This document shows, one piece after another, positions 37,044 through 49,188 of a DNA stretch of 64,000 bases. Numbering within the stretch: the first letter of the stretch is position 1; each line of letters begins with the position of its first letter. The position numbers and the translations under genes were made by a program. Origin of the DNA: Sordaria brevicollis. Its lineage: Eukaryota > Ascomycota > Sordariomycetes > Sordariales > Sordariaceae. The stretch lies in contig JAUTDP010000003.1 of the NCBI GenBank assembly GCA_033439795.1, positions 186,001 through 250,000 on the forward strand, in the 5' to 3' direction. The notes beneath the pieces were generated by a model that searched no databases, was not told the DNA's origin, and saw only the letters and a list, made by a program, of their open reading frames with translations.

Positions 37044-37051
37044 AATTTTGA

Positions 37052-38214
37052 ACTGACACGAAGTTTCCGGAGTACCTCAAGAGAGTTGTCCACAAATTGG
37101 TCATTCATCAGAGCCATAACTCTTCACGCCAGTGCTGTAAACTTGCTGATATCCCGGCATCAACACTTTATACCTGGATGACCTTGATTCTGGAACGACA
37201 GCACTGGAAATATCTTGTGAGCTCCAGAATATCATGGTCGGTTCCGTTAGAGGCGCACCCACCTGGATGCCCTCAATGTTTGGTACTCGACCTACAAGCC
37301 CGCAAGACAAGAAAATGGGAAGCACAGTCAGCACGAAGTCATTCCATCAATAAATGTTGTCAGAGCCTAGAAGCTGGCAGGGGAAAGGTGAGTTTTGGCT
37401 TCATTTCTGTCCCAACTTTGCGTGGGTGGTCGTGGTTTCGCGCAAGTGCTCCAATGGAAAAATGAAGGCATCGCCAGGTCTTGGCATGTCCCACTTTTGA
37501 GCCTTCGTCTCTGTAAGTGTGGCAGGCCTCTCGTCCTGGTCCAGCAGAGTTGCAGTTGTTTTGCACAGGCGGAAAGTTCAGGCTGGAACACCGAAAAGGT
37601 GGATATTGAAGTGGAATGTTATCATCAGGTTCGTAAAGATTTACGCTTTGGAGTTCTCCGTTCTTTCCTTTTCCTCACCGCCAATGTGTTGAGCAGGTAT
37701 CCCGTCTCTTTCCTTTGTGGAACATCTTACTGTGTATGCCAAGAAAGGACTTACAGAATAGTAGACGGAGCTGACAGCCGTTGCAGACGCTCTGATGGAT
37801 TCCATGTTTTCTGTAGAAAGCCTGGAGGCGTCCGAAGCGATGTCATGAGATTGGTTCGCGAAAGGCTTGGCAGAAAAAAGGAAAGAAGACAAAAAATGGA
37901 TGGGAAAAAAGGAAAGAAGCAAAGGAGGACACTGGATTGGAAGCAAACACACAGAAGCTACCTACCTCTACCTGTAATCATTAAGGTTACGTCGGGATCT
38001 GATGCCGGTAACAGATTCCGACCCCGAAATGCGGTCTTTTGTTCACCTCATGTCACTGCCTGGTACCTCTACATACCTATCAATGGAAGAAGTCTCGGGG
38101 TTCGTTATCACGATCGAAGATACCGTGACATTTGAGAGAGAAAACGGCCGAGGAAACATAATGACGAAACCATCCAACCCCCGCTCGCCATCCAGTCATT
38201 GTCAATTTACTCCG
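37052..38214. other. Intergenic right of the transposon
   Basis: A 246-codon plus frame at 37395-38135 is open, but it has mixed, Cys/Arg-rich, low-likelihood composition and no splice or start support. No gene is claimed. Confidence 0.45.
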
Positions 38215-40469
38215 TCAATGACTTCCATCCTTCTTCTCATCCCTACCGACTTTCTCACCAGATGAGCCACGATCTGAACCAACTACGGAGTTATTCAACG
38301 GACGACCGACAGCGTCGTGAGTGGCATCCCACTCGGCCAACTGAGCAACTGGCACCTTAACAAGCTTGTGGCTCTGGGCCCCGTCCTCAAGTCGCAGAAC
38401 CTCCTGGCGAATGCGATAGCCACGCAGCTTCGGGATCACGGAGATCCAGAGGTAGTAGTAAATGGCACAGGCAACCAAGCTGGCGTCGATGTTAGTAAGG
38501 AACTCGTTATACACAACCGTGGTAGAAACGAGAAGTAGGACTTACATTCCGACGCCCGTAACCACATAAGTCCCGTACCAAAAACTGACATCCCCCGCAT
38601 ACGCTCCCCCAGCAGGCGGATACCACGGCATGACGACCAGGTAAAGCTGCACCAGGATGTTGAACACGACCACGACGTCCCAGGCCTTGAACTCCGGACG
38701 GGGAAGGTTCAACCGAGAACGCCGATAGCGAACGACGTACAAGCCGATTCCCATTACCAGCTGGAAGAAAGCCGAAGGCAGCACTTGGAGATCGGTAATA
38801 AAGTTAAAGGCGTCACCAGCCGGAGGAGCGAGTATCATGAGGATAGTCAGCGCCCACTTGACGAAATACGGTCCAAGCGGAGTACCAAAGGGGCGGGTGG
38901 AAGCCCAAAAACGTGGGAAGGGCAATACACCTTGTCTGTTGGGCCATAGAGGTAGGTATGTCAGCAACCACCAAACTTCCCAAGCTTCCCGGGAAAAAAC
39001 ACTCACCTCCCACACTCCCTAATCAGCCTCGAACTGCCAATCAACACCGCAATCAAATTTCCAAACGAGCTCAACGCAATCAGGAAATTCAGCCCCCTCA
39101 CCGCGCCGCTCTTCCCAAACACCTTTGTGAAAAACAGACTGGCGGCAATCTGCTGGCTCTCCACCAGCTCCTCCTTGGGCACCGCGGCGAAGTAGGCCAC
39201 GTTGGCCAGGATGTACAAGACCGCCACAATCAACAAGGCTACGAACCCGTTCTTGCGGATTTGTTTGACGGGGTTCTTCACCTCGTTAACCACGTTGAAG
39301 GCGTTTTCGAAGCCGGCGTAGGAGAAGATGATTTTGTAGAGGGCGTTGGTGACGCCGTAGGGTGTTGTTTGTCCAGAGAAAGAGTTGTGGAAGTTGAGAT
39401 GCGGGTTGGGGATGCGGGTGACCGGGATGTGCCCGCCGAGGACGACGAGGCCGGTTAGGGAGACGAAGATGAGGGTTAGGAGTTTGATGATGCCGATGGC
39501 GTTGGAGAAGTGGTAGGAGAGGCGGGTGTGGAAGGAGACGACTTGTTTTGGGTAGGTTGGTTAGCGATGAGAGAGTGCAGGGATGGAAGAAATGGGAGAG
39601 ACGTACACAAGGCGGCGACGGTATAACCGGCTACGGCTACGCCTTTGAGTTGCCATGCTGTCGGGGAGTGGCCGTTGATTCTGAAGAGGTATTGGGCGAG
39701 AACTGCATTCCGTTCACGTCAGTCAATCCAACACATGTTCCCTTCTTCTCAGCCATACCAGGGGCAGCCAACATAATGACCAGACACCAGGACGCCAGGA
39801 CACTAGGACACTCACCAATAGCATTACTACTACTAAACGACAATGCAACCGACTGAAACGCAAAAGCCGTCGGAAACAGCCACCTCGGTCTCGGATACGC
39901 CTGCTCCAGATAAACCACCTCGGACCCCGACCGGTTCGGGAAGTAAGCCGCATATTCGAGATACACGGACAAGTTCGCAGCCGATGTGAAGAAGCCGAGG
40001 GCCCAGAAGATCATGGACAGACCTACGGAGCCGGTACCGCGGAGGATGTTGGATGCTGTTTGTCCAGAGCACTCAATCAGCACCAGCCCCGCGTCATGAT
40101 ACTTCTTTACCCCAGGACGACATGGGAAGAGGGAAACACATGGAAGTGGAAGGGTTGCTCACGAGTCGAATACACCCCTGTACCAATCATCTTCCCGATA
40201 TTCAGCATGATGATGGACACCGGCCCGACCGAGTATCCCAGCGGAGAGTTAACTTCTACGGGAGCGCCCGTGGCTTCTTGGTAAGCGGGCGGGGAGTCGT
40301 TGCCGCCTTTTTCGACGGTGTATTGGAGACTTCCGTCGCTGACGGTGCCGGCATCGCCGTGCCTATCGAAGGAGCCATTGGATCCATGGTTGGTAGAGTC
40401 ATTGTTGGAGGTAAGATGATGGTCGTCGCCTTGCCGGCGAGTGAAGGGGCGTCGCCAATTGAAGGACAT
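38215..40469 (-). CDS. MUP1-type (LAT family) amino acid permease, probably methionine
   Basis: Six minus-strand exons (40469-40163, 40055-39816, 39702-39607, 39541-39007, 38935-38546, 38479-38215) join in phase to 610 residues. After a hydrophilic N-terminal tail of about 75 residues comes the APC-superfamily entry motif, IGKMIGTGVYSTPSNILRGT, with the exon 1/2 junction inside it. About 12 hydrophobic segments follow, including the conserved KIIFSYAGFENAF and NEVKNP region and RLIRECGRQGVLPF at a junction. The pattern is that of fungal high-affinity methionine permeases, plasma-membrane proton symporters. Acceptors are mostly CAG, with AAG once (39542). A TATA-like element read on the minus strand lies about 105 bases upstream (near 40574-40582). 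The gene is in tandem with the laccase, with 1.7 kb between. Confidence 0.9.
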
Positions 40470-42175
40470 TGCGGACTGGAGAAGTGCCCTACAGCTGTGT
40501 ACGCAATCTCTGAGGACAGGAATGAAGAGAGGAATACGGATCTTGGGTTACCGTCGAGGAGGATAAACTCTCCATCTATATAAGACCGCTTTCATCTTCC
40601 GCAATCTTACACCTCCTCGTCTTAACCCCACGGTCCTACCCAACCTCCTGGTACTTCACATGCCACTCTCCCCCGAGTCCTGCCCCTTCCACACCCTCGC
40701 ACGCGATGCTTGAGTGCTTCTCACTCGCAATACCGCATGAATATTGCATTGCCCTTGGCGGCCGCTTGATTGTACGGCGACCAGCCCTATAGACGGGGGC
40801 CGCCATTATCGTATCACACTTAGGTATTTTGTCTCACGCCTGCCAGACGAGGAAGGTCAAGCACTGCATAATAGAGTGACAGTGATATACAGGGCCAAGG
40901 CTACACAGAAGGGTGGTAGAGAGTAACGCTCGTCATCTTGCCTCATCGCTTTGCCGTTGACGTGTTATTGGCCCAGGCTTCTTGCTGTTCATGTTCGTTG
41001 CAGAATGCCAAGATTTTGTCGATTGTCGTGCAAGCGCTTCCATGAGAGGGAACCCAGGTAAATAGAAACCCCCTCGTCTTGGAAAACTCCGTGGCTTGAT
41101 GGTGACATTTGACGCGAAGGCGAGTTTTTTTGATGTGCTGGGGGCAGTAAGTAGTGTACACCCCAGCAAAAAGTGCAGTGGTCAACTTGTGTCCTCCGGT
41201 TTGTCTGACTGTCACAGTCACGGTCCGTCCCTGCCATGATGAACGACCGAGCAGTGAGTGTTGGACTCGCTGACAGAGAACGAAAAGTGAAGTTGTGCTT
41301 GCTTCGCCTGACGAGGCGAGTGTCTATTGGTGTGAGTGACTGCCTGGTGTTCAAGTTGACGCAAAAGCATCCAGATCTCTTTCGAAGTACCCCCTCACAA
41401 TATTCTGTTAGAGAGGGTAGTAGAGCGATCATTTTTGCCATAATCAACAACAGCTCTCACTAACAGAGGTACATCTGATTCGGCGACGTGCCTGCCAGTC
41501 CGTACTGGCCAATGTTGACATTAAGATGCTCGGTGGCTCTTTCCTGGACCACACTCACCTCTAGACGGACGGAGGTTTGTTGATCCCTGCCCTGCCGTGA
41601 TCATGATCGGCGTGCCCCGGCATGGTTCGCGTGTAGGAGAAGAAGTGGAATGAAAGAGCAACCGCAAGTGACAGAAGGACCTGCCAACAGTGCAAGCAAA
41701 TAGGTACCCCATTGCAATCTGGATGTCAATTGTCTCTTCATTTCCGTTTCTTTGTCGCACTATCCAATGCTCGTATGTGTCCTCACCAGACCCAGCGGCA
41801 GCTTTATGCCTCATGCACCTCCAAGAACCCGAACAAAAAAAAGGACCCTAGCCACCTGGCAGTTATTATGATTTGATACGCATTCTTGGGAAGCAGTATA
41901 CAACAAGAAAAAACGCCGTGAATGACGCACCTGTAGCCCCCCTTTACCGTCCTGTTTCCTTACCTCTACACCTGCACCTGCACCGTTCTATCCAGCCCCA
42001 TTCAGAAACCCTCATTGCCGTTTCCATGTGTGCGTAACGAAAAAGAAGACCTGACAAAAACTCAACCTCAACAGTCGAGTCGACCTGGATCCAGCCAGGT
42101 ACAGCACGAGCACCAAGCCTGCCCTCTTTCCACCAACAATAGGTATCCATACAATCCATCCCCACCAGTTTAGAA
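40470..42175. other. Upstream region of the permease gene
   Basis: This 1.7-kb gap between two genes on the same strand holds only short open frames with no family signal. It should contain the permease promoter. Confidence 0.5.
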
Positions 42176-44040
42176 CTAGATACCAGAATCCTCCTGCGGA
42201 AAAGCCTGCGTTCCCAAACTATCGCTCCAGCTCTGACAAATCCCATCAAACTGCGTCCTATCACTATCACTAACATCCGCCTTAATATCCGCCTCCCGCT
42301 CCAAAAACTCCAAACTCAACCCCTCGCTCGCATGCCACGCAATATGACAATGACACAACCACGCGCCGGGGTTATCCGGCATGAACGCGATAGCCAAGTA
42401 CCCATTTCCGGGAAGGGCGGCGACGTCGCGACGGGCCGGGTTTTTGGTCTTGAAGTTCTGCGGGGAGGTGGAGGCGTCAAAAGTGCCCGTGGATTGGTCG
42501 AGGATCCAAAAGTCGTGGCCGTGCAGGTGGATGGGGTGTTCGAGGCCGAGGTTGGATTGGTCTTGGATTACGAGGACGATCCATTCTTTGTCTGTTGTTG
42601 TTTTCTGTCGCGGAAGAAAAAAGGGGTGGGTTAGTTAGGAGGTTGTTTAATAGGATAAAGGGATCTGAGGCTTACGTTGATGGCGAGAACGTTGTAGTCG
42701 GTTGGAAAGAGACTCTCGCCGTTGAAGACTTGTTTGAGAGTCGGGTTGGCCCAGTCGATGACGAGACTGCTGGTGTTGATGGTCCAGTGGATGTAATCGA
42801 CTTGCTTGGAGATGTTCAGGTACGTGTCGAAGCTCTTTTGGATGTTGGTGACGTCGATCTTGAGATGCGGGACAAGTGATGCCAGAGGCTCGTCGAGGCA
42901 GTCGCTACTAAGGGTGACATCGCTGGTCGTCGTAGGGTCTTCGGTGCTGCTGGCGTTGTACCGAAGGACGGAGGTGATGCTGTCGGGGTGTGCGTTTGGC
43001 TGGCAAGCGTTTAACCACCCAGCTCGTATCCAGTAGTTGTCAACCGCCTGGTTCGCGTGGAATATGATGTCGTACCGCTGGCCTTCAGTAAGTTTCAAGC
43101 TGGAGGTGCTATAGGGCTTGATGGGAACGAGATCAGCGGCGATGACCTTCAGCTTGTGCTTGTCGATGCTGAACTGGAAAACACCATCGACTGCCGCGTT
43201 GACCAAGCGAAGGCGGTACTTCTTGCCCTTCTCGACCACGGTTGTCAACTTGACTCCTCTTCCGGTACAGTTTGCGTCCGTGGTCGAGTTGCTGCAGTCG
43301 TACTTGTTGGTTCCATTTATGAGACCGCTTTCCAAGGCAGGAGGCTGGCCGTTCCGGGCAGCAAACCATCGAGTGAAGACATCGACATGAGACCAATCTG
43401 ACAAGAACAGATGACCTAGGTCTTCGTCATAGTTGGAGGTCGCAGGGCCGTTGAAAACGATACCACCAAAAACGCCGTTCGCGTACTGTAGACTGAAATG
43501 ACTGTGGTACCAGCTTGACCCATATTGGGTGACTTTGAACCTGTAGGTCATGGACTGCCCAATAGCAATGGCGCATTGTGTGATGCCTGGAACTCCGTCG
43601 TAAATGTTGCTGCCAGACTGTCGAAGACCATGCCAGTGGATGGCGGTACCGTTGGACTTGAGGTTGTTGGTAACATGAATGACCAGGCTATCACCCCAAT
43701 CCGCAATGATTGTAGGACCTGGAACCGTCCCGTTGACCGTTTGACATTGGCGGGCGTAACCATCTGGGGCACAAGCGCCTTCTTCTACCGACAACCAGTA
43801 CTCGCGTGTGACACCTGTATCTGGTGTTTCGTCGTAGTAATTTGTATCAATGGAGTAGTTCCCCCAGCAGTGTCGTGACTTGTTCGTATTGTCGCACGCC
43901 GCGCGAGGATAGAGATTGTAGTCGAGTTGTGGTGGTATTTGTCTTTCATCGTGGAGAGGGGAGTGTCGTAGAGCATGGAGGCTAGAGGCATGTACACTCG
44001 CCACAAGGGCACTGAGTACGTAGCCAAGCGCTGTCTTCAT
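42176..44040 (-). CDS. Laccase (ascomycete multicopper oxidase)
   Basis: Two minus-strand exons (44040-42676 and 42604-42176) join in phase to 597 residues. A signal peptide is present (MKTALGYVLSALVASVHAS), followed by a propeptide-like region. The copper-binding sites are all present: HWHG at 135-138, WYHSH at 177-181, HPIHLHGH at 478-485 and HCHIAWH at 540-546, which includes the type-1 copper ligands. The C-terminus is DSGI, the short plug that reaches into the trinuclear site in ascomycete laccases. Six or more Asn-x-Ser/Thr sites fit a secreted glycoprotein. The enzyme oxidises phenols with reduction of oxygen to water. The intron, 42675-42605, has a pyrimidine-rich tract before CGACAG. 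Confidence 0.96.
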
Positions 44041-44213
44041 CCCGAATGTCGAGATGCGGATGGTGGCTTCGCTGGCGAACGTGGGTTCAAGGTGAGAAGC
44101 CTAGGACAGGAAAACGTTTGAACAGCAATTCCCCGGCATAGAACAGACCGGGCAAAAATCATGGATACCAACGAGGACAAGACATGGGAGAGATGGGCTC
44201 AACACTCTTGGAT

Positions 44214-44223
44214 TGTTTATAAC
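44214..44223 (-). promoter_or_regulatory. TATA-like box of the laccase gene
   Basis: On the minus strand TTATAAAC lies about 175 bases upstream of the laccase ATG. Confidence 0.25.
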
Positions 44224-44987
44224 AGTCCATAGAACTCTGGAGTCTTTCGTAAAGCTCAGGAGGCAACCTCCTTTCATTGTATATCATCGCCAGAACGTCA
44301 TCCGGAGGAGACGATTTGCTCAGTATAAGGAGAGATGACTAGGGGCCACTAGCCGGAGATACTGCTGGAAACGAGACTTGAGCAAGGCGTCAACACTTGA
44401 TGAACTGCGCCCCTTTGTGGACGACGTCAAAATCGTGGCCTCCGGCTAATCTGAGCCTCTACGTGAAGCTAAAAAGGGCGTGTGCAGAGACTAGCACTAA
44501 CAGGCATCTCATTTTGAAGATAGGCTCATTGTAGTGGCCCCTGATAAAGCAGTCAAATTGATGGGCACCGTAGTGTTCCATTTCAAGGGCTATGTAAGCG
44601 CATCTAGGGCGACGACGCACGCTCCCTGTGGCTTTGACATCTTTGTCTGCCAACATGTGCGCTAGTTTGAGTCGTCAAGTTGCCTCCGATTCTGAGATGT
44701 CTGGTGGGTGTGTGCTGGAATTTGAGTTCCACGCTTCTTGGAGACTTTGGTCCGAGTGAATGACCAAATTGGCCGCTCCGAGGAGAAAGCTCGCCATAGA
44801 GGCATTGGGGGCCATTGTATGGGATTCTCTACGATGAATCTCTGTGAGAATGACTTCAAACGGTGGGGAAGTGAGGCTGTGCTTGACCCATGAGTTGGGT
44901 GAAAAAGGAGGCTGTATCAATGACCAGAGGCAATGCTGCCCAAGGCCACACACAAACCGGAGACAAGTGAAGATCAAGATCAAGAGA

Positions 44988-45360
44988 TCAAAGACACCGA
45001 TTGTGAAGAGCAGCTTGAAACTTCTGTTCACATGTGTCGTACAAATCGAAGCTCGGTTCAGGATATGGAGGGGTGTTGAAGCCTTGACCGGTGCTAGCTT
45101 TATCTCGTGCCATGAACGCATTCGAGGAGGCCAGCGCTAGGATTTTGGAAATGGCTAAAGCAATGAGCGGTCCTAATTGACTCTGCTCTAAGGCAGTTGG
45201 ACTTTGACCAAGCTTGGAGCTCGATTTTGGCGAGTGTCTCTGATCCTTAGCCGCGTCTTTAAAAGCCGACTTTCCTGTCAACAGCGCAGAATGCAGATGG
45301 TTGAATCGGAAGCGACCGAAACGCGGCTTGACCCAGAACGGCTCGAACGATTTCCATGCT
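44988..45360 (-). CDS. Possible hypothetical exon, no clear start
   Basis: A minus frame of about 120 codons has plausible protein content (WKSFEPFWVKPRFGRF, LIALAISKILALASS, PYPEPSFDLYDTCEQKF) with no ATG at its head. An alternative ATG frame also exists (MEIVRAVLGQAAFRSL), so the choice is open. A donor at the 3' end (AATCG then GTGTCT) might extend it by a few codons. The rest of 44041-46334 has no supported gene. Confidence 0.25.
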
Positions 45361-46334
45361 CAAGAGGCTCTGGAAAGTCATGTACCGGCAGGCCAAAGGT
45401 TAGCTAGCCATGCAGTCGGTCGGCGAGATGCAGTCCGACGTGCTTCGGCCACAGAACATCTCGGATATCGAGCATGGAGTCGGGGAAAAGGTAAGGGTAT
45501 CGCTGCCGGACCGATTTTAACCGAACTGAGACGGCTGGAAAATTGGTTAGCACCATGTATTGCGATCAAAATAGGACGTGAATGACGTGGTCGTGGTATA
45601 TGTGATCGAGTAAGCCAGACCAGCTGAGGCGGATTTTGATGTCAAGAGAATCAGGGACATGGGGGAGAATAAAAGTTGAGACGAACCCGGACAGGGGACA
45701 TGGTGAAACTGAATTTGTTTTTGCCCTCAGTCATATGGGTAAGTGGCCGGGTGAGGAGCGAGCAAAAGACAGTCACATCTTTGAAGGAAATTTTCCATGA
45801 TGAGTGGAAGAGAAGGTGAAAAGGATGAAGTTGGCTCTTGACATTTCTTGGTGAGAGAAATGAAGCCAAGTCACTTCAATGGCAGGAACTGTGGTTTGAA
45901 GAGAAGGAGCGACAGGAAGGTCGGCAGGTACGTATCCACTGAACAACAGTGTGGCACTCCCCTGAATCCCTGCAGTCAGGCCCGTCCCACGCACACACAC
46001 AGTTCGTTGAGCGCTGCGGGAACACTGGGGCAGGTGCCGGTCATGCCCCTGTGGCTGGCTGCCCTGGCGGAGGCTGCCGATCCCCCGTACAGTTCCCGTC
46101 CTGCCTAACCGCGTACAGGCCCCCACCTGGACCACGTTTCTGTGCCAGGTTCCTGCTGTTTCTTTTCTGTTTCGTTCGTCAAACGAACGCCTACCCCCAC
46201 CTCGATTCCTTTCCCCTTCAAACACTCATCATCAAACAAAAGCCAAACTCCAAACCACGCGACACCAGCTTTCGCGTGTTCTCGAGTCTCGGCTTGTCAT
46301 CGACAGACATCACACCGCATCATCCGCAAGCACC

Positions 46335-47525
46335 ATGACCACCGAACCCTCGGACGCTGCGAAGCCGGTTGAGGCCGTCCCGGCTGTCGCTACCACTGAC
46401 GCCGACGTCGACACCAAGAAAGCCGATGAGGTCGTGGCCGTTCCTTCTGAACCGTCTACCACCAAATCCGAGCCCGAGGCTGCCAAACCCACCGTTCCTG
46501 TCGCGACTACGGAGGAGACCCCCAAGCCCGAAGCCGCATCTGCGCCCGTCCCCGCGCCCATTCAAGACACCGAGTCTCCCGCTGAGATCAAGGAAGATGC
46601 GAAGCCCGAGTCGACACCTGGGACCCAGCTTTCTCCCCTCGCCCAGCTGTGGAAGGCCGCCGAGGGCCATGAGCACTTTGAGATCTGGGGCGTCCCCCTC
46701 TCCGACCCCGAGAAACACATCCCGACCCAGGTCGTCTTCCAAAAGTTCCTGAATGCCAACGACGGAGACGTCGAGAAGGCCAAGGACCAGCTGCTCAAGA
46801 CCCTCGATTGGCGCAAGAAGACACAACCCACCCAGTTGGTCATGAAGATGTTTCCCAAGGCCAAGTTCGACGGTCTAGGCTACGTCACCACCTACACAGC
46901 CGGCGACGCGGAGGCTGTCGACGAGCCCGAGCAGAAGGAGGTGTTTACCTGGAACATCTACGGCAGTGTCAAGTCCATTGACGAGACCTTTGGTAACCTT
47001 CAAGAGTAAGTCCCCAACCCTAGTCTGTTGTGTGGTTTTCCGCTTGTCATGCCGCTCACACTTGGTGTCCCAAAAAGGTTTGTGGAGTGGCGCGTCGCCC
47101 TCATGGAGCTCGGTCTCATAGAGCTCAACATCGGAGGCGCCATCAAGCCCATCACGGCTGATTACGACCCGTACAAGATGACCCAGGTTCATGACTACAA
47201 GGGCATCAGCTTTCTGCGCCAGTCGGACCAGATCAAGTCCGCCAGTCGCGAGACTATCAAGCTGCTGGCAGACAACTACCCCGAGCTGCTCAAGGAAAAG
47301 TTCTTTGTCAACATCCCTGCTATCATGGGTTTCTTCTATGGCATCATGAAGCTGTTTGTCGCCAAGAAGACGCTGAAGAAGTTCCATCCCATGTCCGCTG
47401 GCACCAACCTCGCAAAGGAGTTTGTGGAGAGTAAGGTTGGCGGATTGGGCGACAAGCTGCCGGCTGAGTACGGCGGCAAGGGCGCGGACTTGAAGAGTTT
47501 GGGCAAGACGACCATGTTCCAGTAG
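46335..47525 (+). CDS. sfh5: SFH5, Sec14-family phosphatidylinositol transfer protein
   Basis: Two exons (46335-47005 and 47078-47525) join in phase to 372 residues. The N-terminal 95 residues are Ala/Pro/Glu/Thr-rich and disordered. A CRAL-TRIO N-terminal helical part follows (WGVPLSDPEKHIPTQVVFQK, KAKDQLLKTLDWRKK). The lipid-binding lobe comes next (YVTTYTAG, FTWNIYGSVKS, then after the intron ELNIGGAIKPITADYDPYKM, DYKGISFLRQ). The C-terminal part has FFVNIPAIMGFFYGIMKLFV and KTLKKFHPMSAG. This is the SFH5 subgroup, which moves phosphatidylinositol between the ER and plasma membrane and in yeast also binds haem. The intron ends in AAAAAG rather than CAG. It looks intact and housekeeping. 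Confidence 0.95.
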
Positions 47526-48152
47526 AGGACGTAGGGGCTTCTGCCGCTTCTGATGAGGTATAATGCGGCTTTGATGTGATGAGGGATGTTTGATGATGAA
47601 AAAGGGTTAAATCTAGCTAACCCACGCAGCGAGGGATATGGATTTTGCGACTTGTCTTCCCTACTAATGTTTTAACGATATCCTGCCTATCTACTAGGCT
47701 CTCTCTTTTCTTAGAACTAATGGCGATAGCCTCACTAATTACGATAGTACATATGGTCATCAAGAGTGTTGGCAGCAGATCTAGCGACTTCAGTGTCATC
47801 CACAAATCTCCAGGCAGTATAAAACACTGTGAGTACATCATCGTGCAGCGTTTTAGTGCAGCTCGGAACTCGGAACATAAAGCACGTTATTAGTAAACGT
47901 GCTGCAGCAGATCGGATCTCTCCAATGGCGTCACGAGGGTTCCTGATGCCGAGAGGGGGAACCGGAGAAGTGACCCCGCAGTGTGACTCCTCAACGTCGA
48001 ACGTCAAACGTCAAGCCGTAGCCGGAGACCTTTACTCAACTTCACCACCATCGCCAATATCTAATCCTGCAACTGAGATTCCGTTCGACTTTAACTCGGT
48101 CTTTAACTTCGAAATAACAGCTTCACAGGAAACAACCCCCACGACATCTGAA
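47526..48152. other. Intergenic and leader of the VOC gene
   Basis: The frame that contains the VOC start is open back to 47829 with a plausible peptide (MASRGFLMPRGG). A longer N-terminus is possible, but VOC-family length favours the ATG at 48153. Confidence 0.35.
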
Positions 48153-48837
48153 ATGATCACCGGACTCCATCACGTTCGTCCTTCCCCATTTCTACCTCAT
48201 CCCCATCCCCATCCCCATCCCTCATCCTCATAATCCTCCCCCCTCCCTTCCCCCTCCCCCTTTCCCCTTCCTCCTTTCCCAATTCACCCAAACTAACAAA
48301 CCCCAAGGTCAACATCCTCGTCCCCCCTCCACCCTCCCCCTCGCCCACCACTTCTACTCCACCACCCTCTCCCTAACCCCCATCCCCGTCCCCTCTGCCC
48401 AAGTCGGCACCCTCGCCTGGTTCAACATTTCCGATTCCGGCCAGCAGTTACACATAGCCATCGGCCGTCCCGAAATCGATTTCACGGAAGAAGCTAGAAA
48501 CGCGAGTCGACATCCTTGCTTCAAAGTAGAGAATGCGGAGAAATTGAGAGAGTTGCAGGAGAGGGTGTGGGAGCATTATAAGAGGGGTGGGGAGGGGGCG
48601 CCGATGGGGTGTGATGAGCCGGGGACGGTGGGGAGTGGTACGTATTTTCGAGATATTTTTTTTGGTGGGGGGGTGGGAGTTGGGAGGTGGAAAGGGGAGG
48701 GAGGGAATGGGAAGGTAGTGACAAAGAGAGTTTGCTAATAAAGTGACGACAAATATATAGGTGCCCAAGGGGTAGAGTACCCGAAACGATTCTTTGCGAG
48801 GGATTTTGCGGGGAATAGGTTGGAGTTTAGCCTTTGA
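48153..48837 (+). CDS. Glyoxalase/VOC-fold protein with a 1-nt frameshift
   Basis: Exon 48153-48173 encodes MITGLHH. A 134-nt intron with a CTAAC branch site leads to exon 2 (48308-48637), and a third exon is 48761-48837. The protein reads HHVNILVPP, then HHFYSTTLSLTPIPVP, LAWFNIS, QLHIAIG, HPCFKVENAEKLREL and finally VEYPKRFFARDFAGNRLEFSL. This is the order of small fungal VOC (glyoxalase/dioxygenase fold) proteins of about 140 residues, with His and Glu metal-ligand positions. One base is missing in the C run at about 48322-48327, so VNILVP and the remainder are in different frames. As written the gene would end after about 30 residues. It is either a base-call error or a recent loss. The substrate is unknown. 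Confidence 0.72.
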
Positions 48838-49188
48838 GTTAGAGCTACCATCCTGGGTGAGGTGGGATGGGACGGACAGGTGGACTCAAAGGTGGGCAAA
48901 GGAGGAAGAGACGAACATGTGGAGGAGGACGCTGGGATCAGTAAAGATGGTGAGACATCTCAAGTTGAGACAAGCCTCATATGCAGGGACCTTGTGTGTA
49001 CGCGGTTATGCAGCTTTGACAGCTGCGGTTCTACGCCTGGAACATGTCAATGGTAAATCATCGTTTTTTTTCTTTTCGGTACTCGGCAGTCATCCACGTC
49101 GACATCTCCTTTCCATCCTTACATTGCATCAACCTTCGTCTCACATCACAACCCGTACCTTGGCCTTGGACCTTCAGACATCATCACA
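48838..49188. other. Short intergenic gap
   Basis: Nothing supported between the VOC gene and the end of the convergent Asp f 4-like gene. Confidence 0.5.

Noticed and set aside
37395..38135. 246-codon plus frame right of the second transposon
   Set aside because: Cys/Arg-rich mixed composition, no motif, no fitting introns, and it runs into the end of the permease gene region.
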